DNA from: an uncultured Lachnospiraceae bacterium
Lineage (GTDB): Bacteria > Bacillota > Clostridia > Lachnospirales > Lachnospiraceae
NCBI GenBank assembly: GCA_910587045.1
Contig: CAJULG010000008.1
Location: forward strand, 40,502 to 104,501
DNA: 64,000 bases
Direction: 5' to 3'
Part shown: one piece after another, positions 8,202 through 16,412 of the stretch
How the letters are laid out: each line of letters starts with the position of its first letter
Numbering within the stretch: position 1 is the first letter of the stretch
Translations under genes and position numbers: made by a program
Notes under the pieces: model-generated
What the model saw: only the letters and a program-made list of their open reading frames with translations
Database searches by the model: none
What the model was told of the DNA's origin: nothing

Positions 8202-8235
8202 AAAACCCTTGAAAAATTGGTTTTTCAAGGGTTTT
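8202..8235 (+). terminator. Strong terminator after rpsI
   Basis: A perfect 15-base-pair stem (AAAACCCTTGAAAAA with its complement) around TTGG ends in a T-rich strand. It closes the rplM-rpsI operon and insulates the toxin-antitoxin locus that begins 13 bases later. Confidence 0.9.
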
Positions 8236-8247
8236 GTAATATTTCTG

Positions 8248-8276
8248 TTGATTTTTGTGATACAATTGCATATAAT
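8248..8276 (+). promoter_or_regulatory. Promoter of the type III antitoxin RNA
   Basis: TTGATT (8248-8253), a 17-base spacer and TATAAT (8271-8276) make a near-consensus vegetative promoter. The predicted start near 8283 coincides with a short hairpin, AGATAG-GAAA-CTATCT (8283-8298), that would cap the RNA. It drives the repeats, the terminator and, by read-through, the toxin gene. Confidence 0.75.
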
Positions 8277-8282
8277 AAAAGC

Positions 8283-8407
8283 AGATAGGAAACTATCTTT
8301 GGAGAGTTCCTGCCAGATAGTGGAAGATTTTAAACTCGGGAGAGTTCCTGCCAGATAGTGGAAGATTTTAAACTCGTAGGGAGCAGTAATGCTCCCTTAT
8401 TTTTTTT
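8283..8407 (+). ncRNA. Type III antitoxin RNA (ToxI-like) with two 38-nt repeats
   Basis: Two direct repeats of 38 bases start at 8303 and 8341, and their first 36 bases are identical (AGAGTTCCTGCCAGATAGTG...). They are followed by a terminator hairpin, AGGGAGCA-GTAA-TGCTCCCT (8378-8397), with a T run to 8407. Repeats, a leaky terminator, then a ToxN/AbiQ-like gene 13 bases later is the layout of type III toxin-antitoxin loci. There the RNA is cut by the toxin into repeat-length pseudoknots that inhibit it. The repeat is close to the 36-nt ToxI unit of Pectobacterium in length, and the copy number is low. The function is inferred from layout plus the toxin family. Confidence 0.8.
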
Positions 8408-8420
8408 AGAGAGGGTTAGA

Positions 8421-8966
8421 ATGGAAGAATTTAAACTGTATAGTGTGTCAGACGAATACATAGAATATCTACGGAAAGTGTTTCCAAATGTATATTCAAA
8501 TAAAGAAACAACGAGAATTCATACCCGAAAGTATGTTGGTATAGTGTTGTGTTTGGAAAATTATCATTATTATATACCGATGTCTTCGCCAAAAGAAACG
8601 GATTATCAGATTGCTGGAGAGAATAAGGTAATTAAGAAGAGTATTGTCCCGATTATACGGATTGTGGTAAAAAATTCAAAAGGACAAAGGGAATTAAAGG
8701 GAACTTTACGAATCAGTCATATGATACCAGTCCCGCCATCAGAACTGCAGCTTTATGATATCGAAAGCGAGCAAGACGATACATATAAAGATTTGGTACA
8801 GAATGAAATGATATTTATTCGTAAAAACCAGAATAAAATTCTTGCTAATGCAAAATTGTTATATAAGCAAAAAGCAGAGAATGATTTATCGGCCGGATAT
8901 GTAAAATCTGCATTAGAGTATAAGACTTTAGAAAAACTTTGCAGAGATTTTGTCAGTGAAAGGTAA
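8421..8966 (+). CDS. Type III toxin, ToxN/AbiQ-family endoribonuclease
   Basis: The family consists of RNases that cut cellular or phage RNA and their own antitoxin RNA; many cause abortive infection. The start at 8421 follows GAGAGGG and leaves 181 residues, near the family's size (about 170). Residues 4-17 (FKLYSVSDEYIEYL) and 38-58 (the YVGIVL strand, then IPMSSPK) match the ToxN core. S55-S56-P57-K58 correspond to the catalytic T-S-P-K of ToxN. The C-terminal MIPVPPSELQLYD and LVQNEMIFIRKNQNKI blocks also fit. A longer GTG-start frame (8358) would run through the antitoxin terminator and is rejected. Host genes nearby are restriction genes, consistent with a defence island. Confidence 0.88.
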   Translation: MEEFKLYSVSDEYIEYLRKVFPNVYSNKETTRIHTRKYVGIVLCLENYHYYIPMSSPKETDYQIAGENKVIKKSIVPIIRIVVKNSKGQRELKGTLRISHMIPVPPSELQLYDIESEQDDTYKDLVQNEMIFIRKNQNKILANAKLLYKQKAENDLSAGYVKSALEYKTLEKLCRDFVSER

Positions 8967-9111
8967 CTAACAAATGTTTTGAAAATGCCGGAAACCCAGG
9001 GGTTGAAACTATGTAAGAGATAAGGATTACTGCACTTCATAGGAAGGTAAGTGATGACCGAGATAAAGCGAAGCGGAATTGAGGTTCGCCTTGTGTTCGT
9101 AGATAACCTTC

Positions 9112-9177
9112 GAGAGTGTCCCTGCCAGACAGTGTGAGATTTTAAACTTAGAGGGAGCAGAGATGCTCTCTTATTTT
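9112..9177 (+). ncRNA. Orphan antitoxin-like repeat with its own terminator
   Basis: Bases 9112-9150 repeat the antitoxin unit seen at 8303-8376 with changes (core CCTGCCAGACAGTG, then GAGATTTTAAACTTAG). The terminator follows in the same relative position: AGGGAGCA-GAGA-TGCTCTCT (9152-9171) plus TTATTTTTT. Unlike the first locus it has one repeat and no toxin gene follows. It may be a decayed second toxin-antitoxin locus or a spare antitoxin. No clear promoter is seen directly upstream, so expression could come from toxin-gene read-through. Bases 8967-9110, between toxin and repeat, hold no gene I recognise. Confidence 0.7.
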
Positions 9178-9261
9178 TTGCGTAAAGGCACAAGGAGAGA
9201 GGAAATGCCTGCATTTTAGAAGGAAGAATGCGTAAGCGTGGTTTTTTTTGGAGAGTATTTG

Positions 9262-9270
9262 TGTTATACT
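9262..9270 (+). promoter_or_regulatory. Extended -10 promoter of the restriction operon
   Basis: TG-T-TATACT (9262-9270) is an extended -10 element without a good -35. A start near 9277 leaves a leader of about 98 bases before the first methyltransferase. A five-codon frame (M-P-A-F, 9205-9219) lies upstream of it and is probably not part of this transcript. Confidence 0.45.
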
Positions 9271-9374
9271 TATATCAGCTTTTGAAAGCATGGAAGGGAA
9301 TGAGATGCCAATAAAGCAATGAAATAGATGAATACGTCCGGATACAGAGAGCCGGAGGATGGAAGATAAAGAGA

Positions 9375-10679
9375 ATGAAAGCATATTATGATGATTATAG
9401 AGAACTGGAACATAGATTCAGAGTTATTTATCCGGAAAGTCCCAATGCCACATATACCAGCCTGCTAAATTATTCGGATGATCTGAATAAGCCATTTCAA
9501 AGATGGTATCGATACAAGGAAGGGTTTTCAGTTGAATTAGTAGAACAGTTGATACGGGAATATTCCAGGCATAAAACGGGTACGATCCTTGATCCGTTCT
9601 CCGGCAGCGGCAGTACATTATTAGCCGCCAATGCCCTGGGTTATTCCGGTGTGGGATTTGAGGTAAATCCCTTCTCCTATTTTTTGTCTAAATGCAAGCT
9701 GGAGAACTATACAAGTCAGGATATCGAACGGTTTCAGGCAGCCTATGGAGAAATTCTCTCTGATGCAGACCGGATGGAGGCGGACTATGAGCTGCCCCGA
9801 TTATCGATCAGTAAAAAGGTATTTCAGAAAGAGATCGAAACATACTATATGAATATCGGTAAGCGGATCGATGATGGCTTTATGGCAGATGAAAAGGTCA
9901 GAAATCTATTAAGGCTGGGATGGCTGGCATGTCTGGAACCACTTTCCAATTATAGAAAAGCAGGAAACGGATTAAAGATCAGGAAGTATGTGAAGCCAAG
10001 AATCATCACGGTAGACAATGCAAAGGATATGCTGCTGGAGGAATATGAAAAAATATATAGTGATCTGCTGGAAAGTAGAAGAAAAGGAGAAATCACATTA
10101 TATAATGAGTCCTGTCTGCATTTGAACCGGTTTATAGAAAAAAACAGTGTGGAAGGGATCATATTTTCCCCACCGTATGCAAACTGCTTTGATTATACAG
10201 AAATCTATAAACTCGAGTTATGGTTTGGAAAGTTTGTTTCAGAATATTCAGACCTGAAAAGACTGCGGAATAATTCACTGCATTCGCATCTGAATGGAGA
10301 TCTGAGTAATGAGGTGGAATCCCAAAGCAGGATATTGAAGGATTTACTGACTGAATTGGAAACAAAGGCGTTATGGGATAAAAAGCTGCCGAAAATGCTT
10401 CAGTTATATTATGATGATATGTTTCAGGTTCTGGAAGAAAGCTATCATGTTTTAAATGAAACAGGCTTCTGTTGTATAGTTGTAGGTAATTCAGCCTATG
10501 GCGGGATTGTATTTCCTGCGGATCTGATCCTGGCAGAATATGCAGAGCAGCTTGGATTTACAGTTGATAAAATAGAGGTTGACAGATATATTATTACCAG
10601 TTCTCAGCAATATGAGTTGACCAAAGAGACCGGGAATTATTTAAGGGAGAGTGTTGTATGTCTGGTAAAGAACAGATAA
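9375..10679 (+). CDS. DNA methyltransferase 1 of a type IIS-like restriction system
   Basis: This protein should transfer a methyl group from S-adenosylmethionine to an exocyclic amino group in DNA (N6-adenine or N4-cytosine). Motif I is DPFSGSGSTLLAA (from D73) and motif IV is SPPY (265-268) followed by NCFDYTEIYKLELW. The S-P-P-Y form is common in N4-cytosine and some N6-adenine enzymes, so the base is not settled. It is 434 residues and complete. The second methyltransferase gene starts inside its last 22 bases. Two methyltransferases with one nuclease suggest an asymmetric recognition site, each enzyme protecting one strand. Confidence 0.88.
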   Translation: MKAYYDDYRELEHRFRVIYPESPNATYTSLLNYSDDLNKPFQRWYRYKEGFSVELVEQLIREYSRHKTGTILDPFSGSGSTLLAANALGYSGVGFEVNPFSYFLSKCKLENYTSQDIERFQAAYGEILSDADRMEADYELPRLSISKKVFQKEIETYYMNIGKRIDDGFMADEKVRNLLRLGWLACLEPLSNYRKAGNGLKIRKYVKPRIITVDNAKDMLLEEYEKIYSDLLESRRKGEITLYNESCLHLNRFIEKNSVEGIIFSPPYANCFDYTEIYKLELWFGKFVSEYSDLKRLRNNSLHSHLNGDLSNEVESQSRILKDLLTELETKALWDKKLPKMLQLYYDDMFQVLEESYHVLNETGFCCIVVGNSAYGGIVFPADLILAEYAEQLGFTVDKIEVDRYIITSSQQYELTKETGNYLRESVVCLVKNR

Positions 10680-11923
10680 TTGAAGTAGAATCACTGCCGG
10701 TAGAGATTATCAGTGGTGCAACGTATTCTATAAAGCAGACCAATCCCAATACATATACGCATGGAATGTTTAAATATCCATGTAAGTTCATACCGGAGAT
10801 CCCAAGATGGGGAATCCATACATATCTTACGGATAAAAAGGGGATTATATTTGATCCCTTTTCCGGCAGCGGCACAACATTATTAGAGGCGAATGTAAAC
10901 GGGATTCATGCATACGGAACCGAGATTGATGAAGTGGCAAAGCTGATCATCAAGGTGAAGACTACGGTGTTGAGCGCGGAACAGATAAAGGCTTTGGATC
11001 ATGCGTATTTCAATATTATGCAGATTATTTCCCGGGAGGATGCTGAAAAATATTGTCCGGAGATTGCCAATCTGAGGCATTGGTTTTCAGAGCAGACCAT
11101 AAATGAGCTTGGGCGAATGAAGGTATATATAGATAGTATTGATGATGCCGATATAAGAGATTTTTTAAAATTATGTATGGTTTCAATCATAAAACGAGTG
11201 TCAAACGCAGATGATACCTCCCCTAAGCCATATGTATCGAATAAGATAAAGAAGATTCCTCCTGCGGTTGAAAAAGAATTCTCATCTGTTTTCAGACGGT
11301 ATAAGCAAATGATGATAGAGCTGCAACAGGTTACACATATGGGACATACCTGTATGCTGGAAGGAGATGCCCTGCATTTTTCCGTTCCGGCCGGCATTGA
11401 TCTGGCGATCACGTCACCGCCATATATTAATGCCTTTGACTATGGCAGAACAATGCGGCTTGAAAATCTATGGATATCTGCATTGACCGAAGAAAAGCTG
11501 AGAGCAAAAAAAAGTCAGTACGTCGGGACAGAGAAGATCCGGATCTCGGAAGAAAAGCGTGAACTTGAAATATTAGAGCGGAGTCGTCTTCTTAAAACCT
11601 GCTATGAGCAGATTTACGAACAGGATGAAAAGAGGGCGCTGATCGTGAAACGATTCTTTGAAGATATGGAGCAGAATCTGCGCAGCGTTTACAGGCAGAT
11701 GAATGCAGGCGGAACGTATATAATTGTGATCGGAAACAGCACAATAAGAAACGTCAATGTGGAAAGCTGGAAGGTGCTGGAGGAGATTGCGACACCGCTG
11801 GGATTTAGAACCGTACAATACTTTAATTATATTATACAGAATCCTTATATCCGAATACCTCGAAAGGGAAGAGGAGGGAAGATCAGCAGGGACTATGTAT
11901 TGGTTTTGGAGAAGGGAGTTTAA
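10658..11923 (+). CDS. DNA methyltransferase 2 of the restriction system
   Basis: A second amino-group DNA methyltransferase of 421 residues. Motif I is DPFSGSGTTLLEAN (from D66) and motif IV is SPPY (253-256) followed by INAFDYGRTMRLENLW. Its architecture parallels the preceding enzyme, but overall identity looks low, so they are probably strand-specific partners rather than a recent duplication. AAGGGAGAG lies 6 bases before the ATG, which overlaps the first gene by 22 bases. The nuclease gene starts 2 bases after its stop, indicating tight co-expression. Confidence 0.88.
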   Translation: MSGKEQIIEVESLPVEIISGATYSIKQTNPNTYTHGMFKYPCKFIPEIPRWGIHTYLTDKKGIIFDPFSGSGTTLLEANVNGIHAYGTEIDEVAKLIIKVKTTVLSAEQIKALDHAYFNIMQIISREDAEKYCPEIANLRHWFSEQTINELGRMKVYIDSIDDADIRDFLKLCMVSIIKRVSNADDTSPKPYVSNKIKKIPPAVEKEFSSVFRRYKQMMIELQQVTHMGHTCMLEGDALHFSVPAGIDLAITSPPYINAFDYGRTMRLENLWISALTEEKLRAKKSQYVGTEKIRISEEKRELEILERSRLLKTCYEQIYEQDEKRALIVKRFFEDMEQNLRSVYRQMNAGGTYIIVIGNSTIRNVNVESWKVLEEIATPLGFRTVQYFNYIIQNPYIRIPRKGRGGKISRDYVLVLEKGV

Positions 11924-11925
11924 GT

Positions 11926-13668
11926 ATGGCTCAGAAAAACAGGACAAAGGAACTCTGGCTGATTCCCAAGAGGGTAAATCTGCATCAGACCGTCTGCCTG
12001 ATTGACGGGATGATTGAAAGAAATTATGACGGAACAAGCTGGAAGCCGCAGAAGCAGAATGATTTAGGCGTGAATCTGAAGCGATGGGGAGCAACGAAGG
12101 ACGGAAAAAATATATCATCACAGGCAATTCGGACCCTGGTAGCATCCATTCCGCAATATCTGGGCTTTCTGTATGTGAATACTGAACATAAACCGAATAC
12201 GATCTGTCTGACAGAAGCAGGGAGAGCCTTATGGGACAGGCATAGGGATGAGCTGGTCAAAGTGCCGAATCTGAAGGCAGGGAAGGAACGACTGCTGAAA
12301 GAATCAGATATCGTATTGAAGCAAATGGAAAAACTGCAGATAACCAATCCGATTATTAACAAGGACTGTGAGAACATAGGTTTATTTCCATTCCGGTTTA
12401 TGATAAAACTTTTGCTACAGGTAGGATATCTTGATCAGGAGGAAATTGCATATTTCCTTTTTCAGGTAAGAAATGAAGATGAACTGGATCAGACTGTAGA
12501 GGAAATTGAAAGCTTCCGCAGACTGCCGGATGATAAAAGAGAATCCCGGATCAACGCATTCAGGGATACACATATTGGCAGTATTACGCTGGTGAAAGCG
12601 TCTTCAGCCGGATATTTTATGTCTCTTTGCCAGATTACCGGCATCATAGATCGAATAAAAATTACACCGGACAACAGGAAAACTCCGATCACAGCATTAA
12701 AGATCAGAGATGAGTATCTGGATTATGCTCGTGAAATGATAGATTCAAGATACAAGCAGGCTGAAGTATATGATTTCAAAGATAATCTGCAGTTATGGAT
12801 CGATTACATGGGAAATCCTTCGCGGGATTTTCCTCCCGTTGATGTGTCAATCGTGAATAAAACAAACGGAAAATTTTTAGTTCAGGTATATCAGGAGGGA
12901 TGCTGTAAATACGATGATCTGATCAATGAGTATGGGATATTGCAGTTTCCCATGTTTGTAAATGAGCAATATGATATAAAGCTATTGGATATAGTAACAG
13001 GAGGGGAATGGAAAACAATATGTGTACAACCTTCCTTTGAGCAGAGATCCTTTGAGATAGAGGGAGATTTAGCAGAGTATAAACCGGAAGAAGAATCCCT
13101 GGAACGTATTGCAGATGAGATCACAGCACACTGTGAAGCGGCTAATTTCTCGGAAAAAACACTGAATTATCTGAATACCCTGTATAAGACGACCGGCATC
13201 GATAAGACGAATGATAAGTCCTTAAGAGGAGCATATCTCGAGTATTATGTTTACCGGATGCTTGGTATGCTGCGGGAGGAAGCTGTGATAGATGATGTGA
13301 TCTGGAATGGAAGAATCGGAAAGTATGGTTTACCGACACAGGCACCGGGTGGAAAGACAGGAACACCGGATATCATATTTATCATTGATGATTTCCATTT
13401 TGTTCTGGAGCTTACAACGATCAAATCAAAGTCACTGCAATTTCGTGCGGAAGGTTCTTCAGTACCGGATCATGTCCGATTATACAGGCAGAATTCTGAT
13501 GATCCGGTTGTGGGAGTATTCTGTGCTCCGATCATACATGAAAGAAATACTGCAATTATGCAGTCGGCGATAGCATCGCATGGGATTCCACTGCATTGTA
13601 TTTGTGTTTCGGAACTGGTTGCGTTGCTGCTTACCAGGGACAGGGAAGAGATCAAAACCATGCTATAG
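11926..13668 (+). CDS. Type IIS-like restriction endonuclease, AlwI-type
   Basis: A 580-residue protein encoded directly after two DNA methyltransferases. The N-terminal part (KELWLIPKRVNLH..., LGVNLKRWGATKDGKNISSQAIRTL) resembles the AlwI family as I remember it; this is recognition, not a search. A PD-(D/E)xK-like core is visible late in the protein: P481-D482, 12 residues, E495-L-T-T, with the usual Lys replaced by Thr, a variant seen in AlwI/BstNBI-type enzymes. The N-terminal half would bind an asymmetric site and the C-terminal half cut outside it. No frameshift is seen, so the system may be active. Confidence 0.72.
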   Translation: MAQKNRTKELWLIPKRVNLHQTVCLIDGMIERNYDGTSWKPQKQNDLGVNLKRWGATKDGKNISSQAIRTLVASIPQYLGFLYVNTEHKPNTICLTEAGRALWDRHRDELVKVPNLKAGKERLLKESDIVLKQMEKLQITNPIINKDCENIGLFPFRFMIKLLLQVGYLDQEEIAYFLFQVRNEDELDQTVEEIESFRRLPDDKRESRINAFRDTHIGSITLVKASSAGYFMSLCQITGIIDRIKITPDNRKTPITALKIRDEYLDYAREMIDSRYKQAEVYDFKDNLQLWIDYMGNPSRDFPPVDVSIVNKTNGKFLVQVYQEGCCKYDDLINEYGILQFPMFVNEQYDIKLLDIVTGGEWKTICVQPSFEQRSFEIEGDLAEYKPEEESLERIADEITAHCEAANFSEKTLNYLNTLYKTTGIDKTNDKSLRGAYLEYYVYRMLGMLREEAVIDDVIWNGRIGKYGLPTQAPGGKTGTPDIIFIIDDFHFVLELTTIKSKSLQFRAEGSSVPDHVRLYRQNSDDPVVGVFCAPIIHERNTAIMQSAIASHGIPLHCICVSELVALLLTRDREEIKTML

Positions 13669-13707
13669 GCATGTATATTATGAAAAAGGTGATAAAAGAA
13701 AACTGAT

Positions 13708-14637
13708 ATGATATTAAGCGTCAGCCGTAGAACGGATATTCCGAACTATTATTCGGAATGGTTTTACAACAGAATAAGAGAAGGCTTTGTATATGTAAGA
13801 AATCCGATGAACCGGCATCAGATCAGCCGGATTGATTTATCACCGGATATCGTGGACTGTATTGTTTTTTGGACAAAGAATCCGGAACCGATGCTTGCCG
13901 GACTGGATGAGCTGGCGGCATATCCGTATTATTTCCAGTTTACGCTGACCGGATATGGAAACGAGATTGAGAGTAATGTTCCACACAAAATAGATAACAT
14001 GATTCCGGTATTTCAGAGATTATCGGACAGGATCGGAAAGCAGCGGGTGATCTGGAGATACGATCCCATTCTTTTTTCAGAGACCTATACACCAGAATAT
14101 CATTTACAGATGTTTGAACAGATTGCCAGCAGGCTAAAGGGATATACAGCCAAATGTGTGATCAGCTTTGTTGACAGCTATGCCAGGAATAAAAGGAATA
14201 TGAAATCGCTGAATGTGTATGAACCGGAACAGCCAGAACTGTTAAAATTTGCAAAATGCATAAGTGAAATAGCACAAAAAAATGGAATGAAGACAGGGAG
14301 CTGTGCTGAGTGTATAGACCTTGGCTCATGCGGGATAGAGCATAACTGCTGTATTGACAAGGTTCTGATCGAAAGCATGATTGGCGCCAGGTTAACCGTA
14401 AAACCGGATAAGAATCAAAGACCGGCCTGCGGGTGCATGGAGAGTGTGGATATTGGCACATACAATACCTGTAAAAACGGCTGTAAGTATTGCTATGCAA
14501 ATTATAGCGAAGAGAGCGTTGCAAGGAATGCCGGCAGCTATGATCCGACATCACCGATATTGTGTGGAAGCATTCAGGAGGGGGATCGGATCCGGCCGCG
14601 CAAGGTAACATCCTGGAGGGAACAGCAATCAGGATAA
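13708..14637 (+). CDS. DUF1848 family protein with C-terminal CxxxCxxC motif
   Basis: A 309-residue protein opening MILSVSRRTDIPNYYSEWF, the pattern of the DUF1848 family, whose biochemical role I do not know. Conserved-looking blocks include VFWTKNPEPML (about 52-62), YYFQFTLTGYG and VIWRYDPILFS. The C-terminal third is Cys-rich, with C255-x3-C259-x2-C262 (CKNGCKYC), the spacing of radical SAM iron-sulfur ligands but near the C-terminus instead of the N-terminus. More cysteines lie around 197-216. It is 39 bases downstream of the nuclease, may be in its operon, and could be a nucleic-acid repair or modification enzyme. That is inference only. Confidence 0.75.
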   Translation: MILSVSRRTDIPNYYSEWFYNRIREGFVYVRNPMNRHQISRIDLSPDIVDCIVFWTKNPEPMLAGLDELAAYPYYFQFTLTGYGNEIESNVPHKIDNMIPVFQRLSDRIGKQRVIWRYDPILFSETYTPEYHLQMFEQIASRLKGYTAKCVISFVDSYARNKRNMKSLNVYEPEQPELLKFAKCISEIAQKNGMKTGSCAECIDLGSCGIEHNCCIDKVLIESMIGARLTVKPDKNQRPACGCMESVDIGTYNTCKNGCKYCYANYSEESVARNAGSYDPTSPILCGSIQEGDRIRPRKVTSWREQQSG

Positions 14638-14665
14638 AAGCAGTGTATGATTTTCAGTGATTCTA

Positions 14666-14674
14666 TGGTATGAT
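14666..14674 (+). promoter_or_regulatory. Extended -10 promoter of azlCD
   Basis: TG-G-TATGAT (14666-14674) is an extended -10 element. A start near 14681 falls downstream of the first possible ATG of azlC (14670), which is why the ATG at 14715 is preferred for that gene. Confidence 0.5.
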
Positions 14675-14714
14675 GATCAGAATACAGGATAAAACAGCAT
14701 TGAGGTTTGAAGGA

Positions 14715-15422
14715 ATGAAGGAATTATTACAGGGAATAAAGGATGGAGCGGCCATAGGCATCGGATACCTTTCGGTATCCTTTACTTTTGGTCTTACGGC
14801 AGTTGCAGGGGGGCTTACCTGGTGGGAGGCTTTGCTGATTTCCATGACGAACCTGACTTCTGCCGGACAGTTTGCAGGAATTACGATAATAGCGGCAGCA
14901 GGTACTTACATGGAAATGGCTGTTTCACAGCTTGTGATCAATCTGCGGTATGCGCTGATGAGCATATCATTATCACAGAAGGTGGATCATAATTTCAATC
15001 TGCCCAAGAAACTGATCCTGGGATTTGCCAATACAGATGAGATCTTTGCCATGGCCATGTGCAGGAAGGAAGACGTAAGCAGCCGATATTTTGCAGGCCT
15101 TATTGTGTTACCCTATTTTGGCTGGACATCCGGTACTTTACTTGGCGGGATCTGTGGCAATATCCTGCCGCAAAATGTAAGTGATGCGCTGGGACTTGCG
15201 ATTTATGGGATGTTTATTGCAATTATTGTTCCAGCCATGAAGGGCGACCGGCGGATTCTGCTTATGGTGCTGCTGGCAGTCATATTAAGCTGCTGCCTGT
15301 TCTATATTCCGGTATTTCAGACTATTTCCAGCGGATTTGCCATCATTATCTGTGCAGTGATCACATCGGCAGTGGGCGCTGTATTCTTTCCGATAGAGGA
15401 ACAGAAGGAGGAAACACAATGA
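14715..15422 (+). CDS. azlC: AzlC-type branched-chain amino acid exporter subunit
   Basis: AzlC is the large membrane subunit of a branched-chain amino acid efflux pump that works with AzlD. From the start at 14715 it has 235 residues. This start has GAAGG just upstream and lies after the likely promoter; an upstream ATG at 14670 would add 15 residues but overlaps the -10 box. The family's GIGYLSVSFTFGL and LTSAGQFAGI segments and several hydrophobic helices are present. Its stop overlaps the azlD start by 4 bases (ATGA), so translation is coupled. Confidence 0.88.
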   Translation: MKELLQGIKDGAAIGIGYLSVSFTFGLTAVAGGLTWWEALLISMTNLTSAGQFAGITIIAAAGTYMEMAVSQLVINLRYALMSISLSQKVDHNFNLPKKLILGFANTDEIFAMAMCRKEDVSSRYFAGLIVLPYFGWTSGTLLGGICGNILPQNVSDALGLAIYGMFIAIIVPAMKGDRRILLMVLLAVILSCCLFYIPVFQTISSGFAIIICAVITSAVGAVFFPIEEQKEETQ

Positions 15423-15736
15423 AGGCTGGGAATTTCTGGATGTATCTGCTCATCATGTTTGGCGTGACCTATCTGATACGGGTACTTCCTTTTCTGATTT
15501 TTCATAAAAAGATTGAAAACAGGTTTATACGCTCGTTTCTGGCATACATTCCATATACGGTCCTGGGCGCAATGACATTTCCGGCGGTTTTTTATGCCAC
15601 AGGGTCCTTTTGGCCAGCTTTTGCCGGTGTAGGCGTTGCTCTTTTTGCTGCCTATCGTGGGAAGGGGCTGTTTACGGTAGCTGTATGTGCCAGTCTCACG
15701 GCCTTTGTAATCGGACTGATCATTTCATTAATCTGA
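15419..15736 (+). CDS. azlD: AzlD-type branched-chain amino acid exporter subunit
   Basis: A 105-residue protein with about three to four transmembrane helices and the family segment TYLIRVLPFLIF near 20-31, then IPYTVLGAMTFPAVFYA. Small size, hydrophobicity and overlap with azlC identify it as the AzlD partner. No Lrp-like regulator is next to the pair, unlike azlB-azlCD in Bacillus. Confidence 0.88.
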   Translation: MKAGNFWMYLLIMFGVTYLIRVLPFLIFHKKIENRFIRSFLAYIPYTVLGAMTFPAVFYATGSFWPAFAGVGVALFAAYRGKGLFTVAVCASLTAFVIGLIISLI

Positions 15737-15784
15737 TATATTTATATAATTAATGCTGAAAGTAAGGATAGGAGGAAGAAAAGA

Positions 15785-16279
15785 ATGCCAGAATATAATC
15801 ATATTTATCATACCTTTGATCCGGTATATGATGAGAATTCAAAGCAGTTGATCTTAGGCAGCTTCCCTTCCGTAAAGTCCAGAGAACAGGGTTTTTATTA
15901 CGGACATCCTCAGAATCGGTTCTGGAGGGTTATGGCAGCAGTGCTGGAGTGGAGGATACCGGAAACCATGGAGGAGAAGAAGCGGATGCTGCTGGAGAAT
16001 CATATTGCAGTCTGGGATGTGATCGATAATTGTGATATCAGGGGTTCCAGTGACAGCAGTATTCGGAATGTGGTGCCTGCGGATATATCCGGTTTATTGA
16101 AGCAGACCCGGATCTGCAGAATCTATGCGAATGGCAAAACTGCCGGCAGGCTGTATCAGAGATTCATCCTGCCATCTACGGAAACGGAGATCATTGTTCT
16201 TCCTTCCACCAGCCCGGCAAATGCCGCCTGTTCGCTGGAGGAATTGATTCGCATTTGGGGAAATGCACTGAAAATCTGA
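15785..16279 (+). CDS. DNA-deoxyinosine glycosylase, uracil-DNA glycosylase superfamily
   Basis: The family removes deaminated bases (hypoxanthine, perhaps uracil) from DNA to start base excision repair. The 164-residue protein has the diagnostic LILGSFPSVKSREQGFYYGH block (about 22-41), NRFWRVMA near 44-51, AVWDVIDNCDIRGSSDSSIRN (about 75-95), and the C-terminal LPSTSPANA that closes on the DNA. Full length for the single-domain family. It has its own GGAGG site and stands alone between azlD and the NSS transporter. Confidence 0.85.
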   Translation: MPEYNHIYHTFDPVYDENSKQLILGSFPSVKSREQGFYYGHPQNRFWRVMAAVLEWRIPETMEEKKRMLLENHIAVWDVIDNCDIRGSSDSSIRNVVPADISGLLKQTRICRIYANGKTAGRLYQRFILPSTETEIIVLPSTSPANAACSLEELIRIWGNALKI

Positions 16280-16412
16280 GAAGTAGAACCAAAAATGGAA
16301 AAATCATCCTGTAATTCATTACGTAAATGTGTTATTATGAATGCATGCGCGTAGAAATAGGGCAAAGTAATTAAATGAAGGAGAAAAGGGTAAGTATTAC
16401 CTGCTTGGAGAG

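Noticed and set aside
8303..8376. CRISPR-like pair of repeats
   Set aside because: The 38-base copies are directly abutting with no spacers and are followed by a terminator and a toxin gene.
8358..8966. Longer GTG-start version of the toxin gene
   Set aside because: It would translate the second antitoxin repeat and its terminator; the ATG at 8421 has its own ribosome site and fits the family N-terminus.
8753..9214. Long - strand frame opposite the toxin
   Set aside because: No ribosome site or recognisable domains, and it lies mostly antisense to the well-supported toxin gene.
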